A stretch of DNA of 64,000 nucleotides, taken from contig NC_090287.1 of assembly GCF_037392515.1 (NCBI RefSeq), positions 15,303,001-15,367,000 on the forward strand. The letters run 5' to 3'. This stretch comes from Haliotis asinina. Its lineage: Eukaryota > Mollusca > Gastropoda > Lepetellida > Haliotidae. Positions within the stretch are counted from its first letter, which is position 1. Each line of letters starts with the position of its first letter. Under the pieces are notes generated by a model that was not told where the DNA came from, searched no databases, and was given only the letters and a program-made list of their open reading frames with translations. Below, one piece after another: positions 45,079 through 55,385 of this stretch. The translations under genes were made by a program, and so were the position numbers.

Positions 45079-45247
45079 TGTGTGCGGTGCGGTGGCTTTG
45101 TGGTGAGAGTGTTCTCTCTCGTCACGCTTAAGATCCAGATTTGATTCCCTATATGAGTAATCTGTGATGTCAGTTTCTGGTGTTCCCCGCCGTGATATTG
45201 CTGCAATAGTGCTTAAAACGGCTTGAAACCATACTCACTCACTCATT
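45079..45247 (+). repeat. SINE family A, diverged
   Basis: CTCGTCACGCTTAAGATCCA, ATTTGATTCCCTATATGAGT, then CCCCGCCGTGATATTGCTGC and a CATACTCACTCACTC tail. Confidence 0.85.
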
Positions 45248-46054
45248 CAGCGGTGTCAACCTAAACTCACTCACTCTATCAGGTTACAATATCTGATAAC
45301 GCCTTAAACAGTCGAAGGGCGACAACACCTTTGTACAATGTTTCGCTATCGAAACATATATTATACTTACGCTTCAGGCACTGACTTCACTCACTCTCGG
45401 GGCTCGGAGATGGCGTTACAAAATAAATAAAGAGATGACCTGTTACCCTTGCAAAATATTGCACTACTCTTTAACTGATTGAAATTCATCATCACATATG
45501 AACACTATCACTACGGGGACTTTTTCTGAGTGCTCCTTGGTAAGAAACGCCTGTCAAATAGAAGTCACAAAACAATTTCCACATTCTGAGTGAGTGAGTG
45601 AGTGAGTGAGTGAGTGAGTTTAGTTTTACGCCGCACTCTATCATATACAGACCGCTGTCATATAACTGGAATATTGTTAAGTGCCGCGTTAAACAACAAC
45701 CCAACGAAGCAAAATGCATCACGTAAAAGATGCATTGTGCTTTCACTTGCTTGTTATTTCATCCCACAAAATGATTAAAAGTTATAAATGTGTTATCGAA
45801 CAATGGAAATTGACACTCAAAAGTGCTATGATACGTGGTAAATGTGAAATACCACAGGGAACAGATTCGTGTCATCCCCGGCGTCCAGATATACGATCGT
45901 CATGGTTTTGCCCATAAATCTAAATCATAAATCTGACTGCCTTGGGCGACTACCGTGTTATCGTCAGCGAGGCGGAACTGTTGCGTTGCAACAAATACCT
46001 TGCATCGCTGAGCTTATGACCTGGGCGAGTGTAGAGATAGAAGCAACAGGAGAT
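45248..46054. other. Intergenic with a rearranged SINE tail
   Basis: At 45587-45707 a GTGA repeat and TTTAGTTTTACGCCGCACTC (reverse) meet a forward GGAATATTGTTAAGTGCCGC and GTTAAACAACAACCC, a chimera of two SINE tails. No gene is supported. Confidence 0.5.
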
Positions 46055-46475
46055 CTCGTACACTCTCATACACACTCATCCGTCAGGTGTACCAGCCGCG
46101 TTGATGTCGCACAAACACTCAGCCCCCATGCAAGCAAAACAAAAACTCACGTAGAGAGTAGAGCGCCCTGGCTCAGCCACGTGATAGAAACTATAGTAGG
46201 CCCGGTGTTCTCCAATTCACACTCATCAGTCAGGTGTACCAGCCGCGTTGATGTCGCCTGAACGCTCAGCACTCTGCTAGAGTACAGAAACTCACGGGGA
46301 GAGTAGAGCGCCCTGTCTCAGCCACGAGATAGAAACTACAGCAGGCCTGGTGTTCTCCCATACACACCCAACCGTCAGGTGTACCAGCCTCACTGATGTC
46401 GCAGGAAAGTTCAACTCCTATGCAAGTAGTGCAGAAACTCACGGAGAAAGCAGGACGCATTGTCTCGGTTACGAC
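46055..46475. repeat. Triplicated unit of about 146 bp
   Basis: GTCAGGTGTACCAGCC recurs at 46082, 46229 and 46374 (147 and 145 bp apart). Each copy also carries AAACTCACG, a GAGTAGAGCGCCCTG-like block and a GGTGTTCTCC block. Divergence rises from left to right. It lies just upstream of the second PGAP4-like gene. Confidence 0.85.
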
Positions 46476-46878
46476 TTGACATTTGCATCACCTTCTCGGG
46501 GATTATCACACAAGGTATGAAATTGTCTTTTCTGGACCAACAATCCTGTCCGATATTCATGTAGCATATTTCATTCTGCTCAACGACAATTAACCACAAC
46601 GTATCTAGGAAGGCGACAGCAATGAAAGAAACCTAACGTGATTGAAGGAGAAACTTGAAAGACACCCCAAAATAAAAGGCACCACGGCGGTGTGCCTTAT
46701 TATGTGATTTCATGCAGTGTGACATCTGTGACGATCCAGTATTTAACTGTCGTCTGTCTTTAGACAACTGATCCACAAACGACACCACTAGAGATTTAAG
46801 CACGGTTTACGCATTAAAATGGCATAAATACGTCCAAGATCAATCAAAAAATATTACGAGGGAATAATAGGACCTTGA
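46476..46878. other. Upstream region of PGAP4-like copy 2
   Basis: No gene. No obvious TATA box or splice acceptor next to the start codon was recognised. Confidence 0.5.
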
Positions 46879-48210
46879 ATGAGAGCCATGTACACCTGCG
46901 GCAGCTTGCATATGTGTGGTATTCATCACAGCATTCGAGTCACCATATCTAAACTATGTACGTTTGTCCGCCATTTTGGTGTTCTGGCGTGCATCATACA
47001 GTTCTGTATTTTGTTACCGTTGTTGTGTCGAACACGTCCTTTCTCGGCCTACTACCGCATAACTTCAGGACGGATTAACTTCCAACAAAGAGCCAAGATG
47101 TTAAATGAAGACAGAGTTAAACATGCCAACCTGTACTTCAAGACCAGAAACGCCAGTGAAAGTTACCGACACTACCACTCAATAGGAAACGGCACCCACA
47201 TATATTTAGCTGTGACTATAGTGACAGTGAGACGCTCGAGTGTTAAGAAAGGGAACGAAAGTATGGGGTATATTCTCCAAACCGCAGCTGGACTTGACAG
47301 TTTTGCAAGAAGCAGAGACTTTTTAAACAGGACATTTGTATTTATCTGCAATGTTGATTCTCAACCTCACAAACACGAAGATGCCCATTTTCTGGAATCG
47401 TACCTGCCGTTTACTCAAAGGTATGGTTCATCGAGTTTCAAAGTTAAAGATATACAGCTCCCGCATTCAACCCTCTCCTACGACGAGGTAACGCATAAAA
47501 ACACTCGGGAAAAGGAAACTTTTGACTATTCGTACTGTTTGAAAGTTGCAGAGTCGTTTCACCCCGAGTATATACTGATGGTTGAAGACGATGCAGTACC
47601 TCATACGGATTTACCCAGCGTTCTGAAATACTCACTTGATAACCATTTAGTCGATAATTCAAAAGGTACAGCTGTGAAGAAGAAGTTCGCCTATCTGAAA
47701 CTCTATTACCCTGAGAAATGGCAAGGATTTGCATTCGAGTTACCAAGGATTTTAGAGCTGATCAGCCTTGGTTGTGTTGGTGGTGGTGTAGGTGTTTTGT
47801 GTGGACTCATGATACAGAGTTCGAAGACAAAATGGACGTATTGGGCCATGTGTCAGTATTTTTTAATAGGAGTGATCATCTTCGCGTTGACGGCAGAGTT
47901 AGTTGGTCGTCAAAACATGCTTGAACTTCGGAGACTGTCAAAATATTTGTACCAGTTCCGACAAGCGCCTGGATGTTGTACACCGGCCATGTTGTATCCA
48001 CGTGCAATAGTTGAACCGTTGACTGCATTTTTGACTTCACTACCTTCCTCTCGGCACACCGATCTGGCCATCTATGACTTCGTTATTCAAACTCAGACCC
48101 CAGCCTATCAGCTGGAGCCTAACCTATTCCACCATATCGGAATGCATTCGTCTTTGGGAACAGGCGATAAAGATCCGGAACATTTTGTGTCAGCTTTCAT
48201 AATTAAATAA
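46879..48210 (+). CDS. PGAP4/TMEM246-like GPI-GalNAc transferase, copy 2
   Basis: Same predicted Golgi role as the upstream copy: GalNAc addition to the GPI glycan. The 443-residue frame starts with ATG at 46879; a second ATG three codons on (46888) is also possible. A membrane segment (about 33-50, LACIIQFCILLPLLC) follows a cytosolic tail about 20 residues longer than in copy 1. The EDD motif is at 236-238 in YILMVEDDAVPHTDL. The inserted membrane pair lies at about 291-313 (LISLGCVGGGVGVL) and 321-343, then GRQNMLELRRLSKYLY, GCCTPAMLYPR and EPNLFHHIGMHSSLG. Uninterrupted frame; by eye about half of residues match copy 1, densest around the EDD and the membrane pair. All family motifs are kept, so both copies are probably active. 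This is an old tandem duplication rather than a recent one. Confidence 0.9.
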   Translation: MRAMYTCGSLHMCGIHHSIRVTISKLCTFVRHFGVLACIIQFCILLPLLCRTRPFSAYYRITSGRINFQQRAKMLNEDRVKHANLYFKTRNASESYRHYHSIGNGTHIYLAVTIVTVRRSSVKKGNESMGYILQTAAGLDSFARSRDFLNRTFVFICNVDSQPHKHEDAHFLESYLPFTQRYGSSSFKVKDIQLPHSTLSYDEVTHKNTREKETFDYSYCLKVAESFHPEYILMVEDDAVPHTDLPSVLKYSLDNHLVDNSKGTAVKKKFAYLKLYYPEKWQGFAFELPRILELISLGCVGGGVGVLCGLMIQSSKTKWTYWAMCQYFLIGVIIFALTAELVGRQNMLELRRLSKYLYQFRQAPGCCTPAMLYPRAIVEPLTAFLTSLPSSRHTDLAIYDFVIQTQTPAYQLEPNLFHHIGMHSSLGTGDKDPEHFVSAFIIK

Positions 48211-48274
48211 TTCGATTGGAAGTTTTTTTACTGTTTTGATGAACCATTCAGGCATCACTCTATCACTGGTTACA

Positions 48275-48350
48275 GTGAGTGAGTGAGTGAGTGAGTAAGG
48301 GTTTACACCACTTTTAGCAATGTTCCAGTTACATTCCAGCAAGGAACACA
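48275..48350 (-). repeat. SINE tail fragment with expanded GTGA
   Basis: GTGAGTGAGTGAGTGAGTGA, then TTTACACCACTTTTAGCAAT and CCAGCAAGGAACACAAG match an inverted SINE A tail. Confidence 0.7.
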
Positions 48351-48542
48351 AGTAACACAGAAAACCCCACAGAAATCTGCAAAGTCCCATGAAATGCCTT
48401 TGAATCCATACACATTTTCAGACATACATTTTCACACTATTCCGACATTTTTACTCTACAGTGGAGTGACAAAACGCCTGCGTGTAATAACGTGTGTCAC
48501 GTGTATGTGTGTACGTACGTACGTACGTACGTACGTACGTAG

Positions 48543-48584
<42 letters not shown>

Positions 48585-48810
48585 GTGTGTGTATGTATGT
48601 ATCTTAAATCTATATAAAAATCTTTCCACTTTCTATCACACACCCCAACCATCTACAAATGACCTTAAGACGTCTTCTCAAACAGCTGGCAGCTAAATGT
48701 TTGGGCCCAGTAGGCTTAATGGTATCGTGTTATAGATTAACTCTCTCAAGGGCCTTCACCCTTCATGCGTGTTATTGTGTATAATTGTAACAGGGGATGA
48801 TACAGCTTTT
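48351..48810. other. 3' flank of PGAP4-like copy 2
   Basis: Contains the GTAC/GT microsatellite (48508-48600). No gene or clear poly(A) signal. Confidence 0.5.
48508..48600. repeat. (GTAC)n(GT)n microsatellite
   Basis: Seven GTAC units followed by a GT run and GTAT variants. Confidence 0.95.
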
Positions 48811-49195
48811 TTAGGCGGGGGGGGGGGGGGGGGGGGGGGGGAGTGTTGGTGGTGTGTGTGTGAGAGAGGGGGGATGTGGGGGGTGGACAACTCCATCCGT
48901 CGTCACGGGTCATATAACAAAGTTTCAGGACAAAAAAGGGGATTGCGCACCCCTTACCTCCCCATCCCCCCCCATCCATCCCCTCTGGATCCGCCTATAG
49001 ATACCATTCGTCTATTATATACTAAACAGCAAAAGAAACGCAATTTTCGAAAGAATGGTATCACATAAACATAAGCGTCCATGTAAATGTCTTCTATTTG
49101 ATGACCTCCCTACCTCCCCAGAACAAAAATGGGTGACACCCCGCCCCTCACCCCTTAAATTCATCAACACCCCCCCCCACCCACCCCAGCCATGA
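48811..49195. repeat. G-run and C-rich blocks, possible MITE
   Basis: TTAGGCGG leads into about 25 consecutive G (48817-48841), then GT, GA and further G runs. C-rich blocks follow at 48958-48982 and 49138-49192. GGATCCGCCTATAG near 48988 is a partial inverse of TTAGGCGG, so 48811-49002 may be a small inverted-repeat element. The homopolymer length is unreliable. Confidence 0.5.
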
Positions 49196-50060
49196 ATTAT
49201 GAACCATCCCTTATGTATGCATAGATATTCTGCAACATTATTAAGAAATATAATACTCACAAACAATCGCTCATCTAATATTCAGAAACTGTAGGTATAT
49301 ACGCTGTTAATATTCAGTAAAAGGTTATACATTTGATCTTCCACAAAAAATATTATGAACACTTATATATATATATAAAGAAAATTGCCCAGGGACAACA
49401 TTAGTCATTAATGATAGTTTCATTTAATTCACGTAATGTATTATGATTTCTAAATTAAGACATGTATGTATTTTGGGAGGTCTGTCTTTTGGGACTGAAC
49501 CATTCTTGCCCATCTTACTCTTCGGTATTCATTGGTCAGCAGCAGGCCTCTGTAGGTACTGTTACTAGTTACCCTTGGTCTTCTTCTTGTTGTCCGCTGA
49601 TCACACGTATACACAACACATTCGACGCCGATGACGTCATTGGCTTGAATCATTTACGCAGATTTCGATTTGACTTTGTTACATTTATGAGAAAGTATTT
49701 TAACACTTTTCTAGTCTCTTTTGGACGTTAGTTTAGTCAGACTTATACAGCCGACTTCGTTTTTAGCAAATGATTTCCTATGGACGTTTAAATGGTTTTG
49801 TGGCTTCTGTTTACAACTTTATGTGAAGGTCTCGTCACGCAAGAAACTTTCCAAAGAATGTAAGCTATGTAACAGCCATATTTTCGACTATAACAACTAA
49901 ATTTTATGTTCTAATACATTGTCAAACGCTTATATCTCAAAGAAATGTATTTTCCTTGCCTCATCAGACTGCTCGACGTTCAAACATATGATGATATCTA
50001 TGTGAAGAATTACGATGAACGTGAATTTGTTAAGTATTGTGGAATAGCAGATGTACCATG
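49196..50060. other. Intergenic, no gene seen
   Basis: No supported feature. Confidence 0.5.
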
Positions 50061-50100
50061 CAGTGGGGTAGCCAAGTGGTTAAAGCGTTCGCTCGTCACA
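50061..50100 (+). repeat. SINE family A, head only
   Basis: GTGGGGTAGCCAAGTGGTTA followed by AAGCGTTCGCTCGTCACA, then replaced directly by a TG-rich microsatellite. Confidence 0.85.
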
Positions 50101-50149
50101 CGTGTGTGCATGTGCGTGTGCGCGCGTGTGAGCGCGCGTGGGTCCGTGC

Positions 50150-50203
<54 letters not shown>

Positions 50204-50205
50204 AT
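50101..50205. repeat. (TG)n with CG-rich start
   Basis: CGTGTGTGCATGTGCGTGTG and GCGCGCGTGTGAGCGCGCG lead into a pure GT run. Alternating purine-pyrimidine, Z-DNA-prone. Confidence 0.95.
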
Positions 50206-50845
50206 GTGGACTGAAAAGAAGCATTCGTATAATATACAAATGGAGCATACGACATCGCCGATCTCTCATACGACTACATATCTTATATAACATATACCAG
50301 ACTCGCCGTTCTCAGGTCAGATCAATGAAGTATTACCTGTTTTGTCTGGTGACCGTTGGGTCAGTTAATACTGTTGTTTAAAAGTCCTTGTATAAATATC
50401 ACCTCGGTGACCAACAGAGCTTTTTCAGTTTTCAATTTGCATACAACATATGCTCCGTCAACATTATGACATTTTCCCATCTTAATACTAAGAGGCACAG
50501 CAGAGTAACACAAATAATATTTTTAACAACGAGCACATTATGTTTTATCTTAAAAGCACCGAACACATTATAATGCATCTTAATATATGTAACGTATATA
50601 CCACAGGGATTCAGGTGGTTCAACAACCCCATCCTGTGAAAACCTTCATTAGAACTGATATTCATTAACCCATAAAGTTTACGTCGATGGGCAATAAACC
50701 AGAGGGTGTTATCCATTTAGTTGTAAGTTTACTTAAAAGACCTTGTTATCGCCCACATCTACCTAATGCAGTGAAGTCTACACCTCACACAATCACACAT
50801 TTATCAGAAATATGTGAAAGTGCATTAACAGCTGACAAGGTCTCA
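50206..50845. other. Intergenic, no gene seen
   Basis: No supported feature. Confidence 0.5.
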
Positions 50846-50852
50846 CATACCT

Positions 50853-51098
50853 AGGCCTTCAGCAACCCATGCTTGCCCTAAAAGGCGACTATGCTTGTTG
50901 TAAGAGCCGACTAACGGGATAGGGTGGTCAGGCTCGCTGACTTGGTTGCCACATGTCATCGGTTCCCAGTTGCGCAGATCGATGCTCATGTTGTTGATCA
51001 CTGGATTGGCTGGTCCAGACTCGATTATTTACAGACCACCGCCATATAGCGGGAATATTGCTGAGTGCGGCGTAAAACTAAACTCATTCACTCACTCG
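50853..51098 (+). repeat. SINE family B, nearly complete, with target-site duplication
   Basis: CCTTCAGCAACCCATGCTTG, GACTAACGGGATAGGGTGGT, ACATGTCATCGGTTCCCAGT, GATCGATGCTCATGTTGTTG and GGTCCAGACTCGATTATTTA, then the shared tail GCGGCGTAAAACTAAACTC. CATACCT occurs at 50846-50852 and 51099-51105. The extreme 5' head is missing, as expected from 5' truncation in target-primed insertion. Confidence 0.9.
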
Positions 51099-51105
51099 CA
51101 TACCT

Positions 51106-51480
51106 TGGTATAACAACCTAACCAACCATTCTGTGAACCGAAACTATCTATTGTTTGAAAGAAGAATTTATCCGATAAAGAATGTAAAATCAAAAATTGA
51201 TAGTGACCCATACCCTAATAATTATCCCAAGGCTAATGTATGCATTGTTTCATTTCATTTTTATAAATCAGGCATCTATTTTGTATCAGCTTTTCGGTGT
51301 TTTCCAAATGAAAATATGCGGTATGCAATGCATGTGTTGGTGAGCATTAGGATATACACCTAAGAGAACATTGGCCGAATAAGGGAAATCACGTATGCAT
51401 ACTGTGCTATATCGTCGGATTATTGGGACATCACACGCTTTCGGATGGCTATACTAAGGGTTGTGGGTTGTTCAGCGACA
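51106..51480. other. Intergenic, no gene seen
   Basis: No supported feature. Confidence 0.5.
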
Positions 51481-51606
51481 CAGTGAGTGAGTGAGTGAGT
51501 GAGTGGGTTGGTGGGTGAGTGAATGAGTGAGTGATTGGGTTGGTGGGTGAGTGAGTGAGTGATTGGGTTGGTGGGTGAGTGAGTGAGTGAGACAGTCAGT
51601 CAGTCA
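51481..51606. repeat. GTGA microsatellite and GGGTTGGTGGGTGAGTGA minisatellite
   Basis: GTGA repeats interrupted three times by GGGTTGGTGGGTGAGTGA blocks, ending in (CAGT)n. Probably a SINE-tail microsatellite that has grown more complex. Confidence 0.9.
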
Positions 51607-52419
51607 GATGTTGAGGACAACCGAATCTGTTTTCGTTGAGACTTTTCAACCACTCACAGCCCCACATAAACTATCGCTGTAAGTGAATTGATTAACTCAA
51701 CACCAGTACAGCATCCGATGCCCGTCAATGCTTTAGTTTGTCACATGAGTTAAACATTAGCATGACACATTCCAGCCTTTAGTGTTAGTTCTATGCATAA
51801 ACACGACAGCAAGTGAGTGAGTAAATGCTGTTTTAAGCCGCAACGGCAATTTAGCAGCTATTCGCAGAACAAAAATAAAATAAGCTGTAATCATGAAGAA
51901 TGTAAATCATAAGCATGTGTTTATGAAACTCTATCAAAACGTTATGACGACATAGCCGCGGAAATGGGAGCGTATCCTCTTTCACTGGTCGCACCCACCA
52001 AACACACATGTAAAGTCAATGTTTCATCTGAGAAATAACGAGAAAAGGAAAGGGCACACAACTGCAGCATATTTCAGAATATTTTGAGCAAGATTCGGCT
52101 GCTTGGGAATGTTCACTCAAACACATTAGCTCCTTCATAGTGTATTTGACGATCACTGTATTCTTAAAAACTGTGTTTGTGAGTATCGTTTAAAGCTGTC
52201 GTCCAAAATACTCCCGATTAACATACTATGTGCCCTTGTGGCTTTGGCGCCAGGAGCAAACGCTTAAACCACTGGACCACCCAAGGTGCTCTCATGACAT
52301 TCCGAAATCTAAAATGATTGGTATTTTGATGACACACCATACATTCTCGCAAATATCCAAAATGACAACTAGTGAAATAAACAATAATTATGTGCAAACT
52401 ACCGTTATAGATATAGATA
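51607..52419. other. Intergenic with two SINE fragments
   Basis: GTGAGTGAGTAAATGCTGTT with AAGCCGCAACGGCAAT (51813-51854) resembles an inverted tail. GGCGCCAGGAGCAAACGCTT and AAACCACTGGACCACCC (52245-52282) resemble an inverted tRNA-like head. No gene. Confidence 0.5.
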
Positions 52420-52699
52420 AATACCGTTATACATATAGATAAATACCGTTATAGATATAGATAAATACCGTTATAGATATAGATAAATACAGATATAGAT
52501 GTAGATAAATACAGTTATAGATATAGATAAATACCGTTATAGATATAGATAAATACAGTTATAGATGTAGATAAATACCGTTATAGATATAGATAAATAC
52601 CGTTATGGATGTAGATAAATACCGTTATAGATATAGATAAATACCGTTATAGATATAGATAAATACCGTTATAGATATAGATAAATACCGTTACAGATC
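52420..52699. repeat. 22-bp minisatellite
   Basis: Units of 22 bp, TACCGTTATAGATATAGATA plus AA, about 12-13 copies with few substitutions (ACAG for ACCG, GATG for GATA). Confidence 0.97.
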
Positions 52700-53719
52700 C
52701 ATAACGTAAAGTTATAGCATATTCATTTTTTAAACATAATGTTGTATCGCCACAGCGTTCCCTCATACTGGAAGTTTTCTTTAATAAAGAAAAAAAGTAC
52801 CAAGTAAAGTAGGGATGAAAAAATGAATGCTGCGGTGCCAGAGATTTGGCTATTAGACCATTTATAAGCATTCGCCATAGCTGAAATTGAAAGTATAAAT
52901 ATTAAAGGAACAACTACATATTTGCAGTCATGCATGATATTGAACCTTTCAAGTCAATCATTTAAAACACATAAATAACATGTGTCATAAAATGTTGAGC
53001 GAAATTGCAGAATCCACTTAACTTTTTCTTGTTTGAAAAGAGACCCGAGAGGAATTTCCGATCACGTTTTAACTTGACTGACATGTTGTTAAATTCAGGA
53101 CTAGTAATTATTCTACTATATGTTCTTGTTTTTTAAACATTGGAAACACGCTTCTGGTCTCATTTACATTTTAACAGGAATAGTATGCATTTTAGGCCCT
53201 TTTATTACCCTTTCAATTTTGGTTTTGGTGTTGTGATATGTAACTGTTCATTCCTCGGAGTGGTAATTGCCAGTGTCAGATGGCCACGATCTGACGATCT
53301 GATTCTGTACCGATTGCCCTAGTACGCCTGTCTGGCCAGGCGCTACTTCCGGTACTAAGCTGGTTCCGGACTCCCTTTGCTAGCTTACTCGCGATATGAA
53401 AGACTCTGCCCAGCTTACTTTAGGTACCAGATTTCCGTATATTAAAGAACCCGTTCTGGTTCCAAATTGCGCGACTGCTAATATGACTTTACTAGACCAG
53501 ACCAACTATGCTTGGCTTTCACTCTTGGCTGTGCTCTTTTTATCAGGATTTCAAAGGGCGTCATGCCACTCCACACGTACAATTGACTCTGCATTTGGCA
53601 GTGATTTCTTATGAATGTGCATATTTGTAGAACTTGTATATTCGTTATAGAAATTTTAGAAATTTTTGAATGCGAAAATGCTTATTGTTTGTCTATACGT
53701 TACACCAATAGTGTGTTGG
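52700..53719. other. Intergenic, no gene seen
   Basis: No supported gene. Frames at 53140-53614 have no recognised domain. Confidence 0.5.
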
Positions 53720-54455
53720 AACAGTCATGAAGTTTTCTTCTGTTACAATATGCCTGAAGTTGCCATGAAGTTATCCTGCGTTATAACAGCCACGAAGTTA
53801 TCCTATGTTATGAGTCATGAAGGTATCCCGTGTTATAAAAGCCACGAAGTTATCCTATGTTATGAGTCCTGAAGTTATCCTGTGTTATATATAACAGCAA
53901 CGAAGTTATCCTGTGTTATGAGTCATGAAGTTATCCTGTGTTATAACAGCTACGAAGTTATCCTATGTTATGAGTCATGAAGTTATCCTGTGTTATAACA
54001 GCCATGAAGTTATCCTATGTTATGAGTCATGAAGTTATCCTGTGTTATCCCTGCCATGAAGGTATCCTGTGTTATATAGTCGTGACCTTAACTTGTCTTA
54101 TAACTGCATTATCCTGTTATAACAGTCATGAAATTACCCTGTTATAGCTGTCAAGAAATTATCCTGTGTTATAACGACCATGACGTTGTCTTGTGTTATA
54201 ACTGTCATGAGGTATCCCATGTTGTAACAGCCATGAAGCTATTCTGTGTAACAATAGCCATGAAGTTATTCGGTGTTACAGCAGTAATGAAGCTATTCTG
54301 TGTAACAATAGCCATAAAGTTTTTCTGTGTTGTAGCAGTAATGAAGCTATTTTGTGTGATAATAATCATGAAGTTATTCTGTGTTGTAGCAGTAATGAAG
54401 CTATTCTGTGTGATAATAATCATGAAGTTATCCTGTGTTATGACAGTCGTGAATT
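53720..54455. repeat. 24/27-bp minisatellite
   Basis: GAAGTTATCCTGTGTTATAA units alternate between a 27-bp (AACAGCCAT) and a 24-bp (GAGTCAT) form. The right third shifts to AGTAATGAAGCTATTCTGTG units with 54-bp pairing. Coding-like frames (MKLFCV repeats) follow from unit lengths divisible by 3. Confidence 0.95.
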
Positions 54456-54806
54456 TACTGTCGATACTAAACAAGTGAGCACGTGAATAAATTGTTTTGA
54501 AAGCCACATGACATCCAGGAACACGGGCAAGCTCCTGACAGTTCTTGAACAAGCGACCCAACGATCACAGGTTTCTGTCGTCCTGAAGAGACAAAAAACT
54601 GGGCATGAAGAATTGATGCGCGGGTCACACATGCGCTCACAAGTTAAGAATGCCATACAGCTGTTAGTGACGTAGAACACGATAAGTAAGTGGGTGTGTG
54701 AGTGGGTATCTATACTGACGTACAAAACTAAGTACATGCCTGTTTTTGTTCTGTATGGTCGGTAGGTTGGCTTGTTTGTGTTCTTTTGCCTTTGTTGTTG
54801 CTTTGC
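54456..54806. other. Intergenic, no gene seen
   Basis: No supported feature. A 203-codon - strand frame (54438-55049) crosses repeat and SINE sequence and is not credible. Confidence 0.6.
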
Positions 54807-55050
54807 TCCTTGACCCGTGAAGGTCCCGGGGTAGAATAGGCCTTCAGTAACCCATGCTTGCCATACAAGGTAACTGTGCTTGTCGTAAGAGGCGACTAAC
54901 GGGAACGGGTGGTCACTCTTGCGGACTTGGATGCCACATGTCATGGGCTCATGTTGTTGATCACCGGATTGTCTGGTCCAGACTCGATTATTTACAGACC
55001 ACCACCAGACCACCGAATACTGCTGAGAGCGGCGTAAAACTGAACTCACT
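54807..55050 (+). repeat. SINE family B, nearly full length including 5' head
   Basis: CCTTGACCCGTGAAGGTCCC begins the head. It continues through CCTTCAGTAACCCATGCTTG, CGTAAGAGGCGACTAACGGG, GGTCCAGACTCGATTATTTA and GAGCGGCGTAAAACTGAACT. One internal deletion removes the GGTTCCCAGTTGCGCAGATC segment. Confidence 0.9.
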
Positions 55051-55052
55051 CG

Positions 55053-55226
55053 TCAATATTCCAGATATATAGCCGCCTAATCGAGACTCTACAATCCAGT
55101 GATCAACAGTATGAGCATCAATTTACGTATGAAGTGCCAGCCAAGTCAGCGAGCCAGAATACAAGATCACGTTAGCAACCTCTTACAATAAGTATGGGTT
55201 GATGGAGATCAATTCTAACCGGGATA
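55053..55226 (-). repeat. SINE family B, inverted copy
   Basis: AATATTCCAGATATATAGCC, TAATCGAGACTCTACAATCC, AGTGATCAACAGTATGAGCA and CAACCTCTTACAATAAGTAT are the reverse of the family B core. It sits tail-to-tail with 54807-55050 and forms an imperfect hairpin. Confidence 0.8.
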
Positions 55227-55385
55227 GTCGTACCCAGTAGTGTAGTGTTACATCCAGGTGATCTGAGCGAACTTGTTCTGGCATTCAGGTATCGGGGTTT
55301 TAAACGATTTGGGTTGTTCTTTTAAAGTTGGTCACAGATTCGGAAATAAAGACCCACTTTTGAAACCCGAAGCAAAATCAAAATA

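Noticed and set aside
54128-54561. Frames with MKLFCV-type repeats and their - strand shadow
   Set aside because: Translation of the 24/27-bp minisatellite.
54438-55049. 203-codon - strand frame
   Set aside because: It runs through the satellite edge, unique DNA and a SINE B copy; no recognisable domain.
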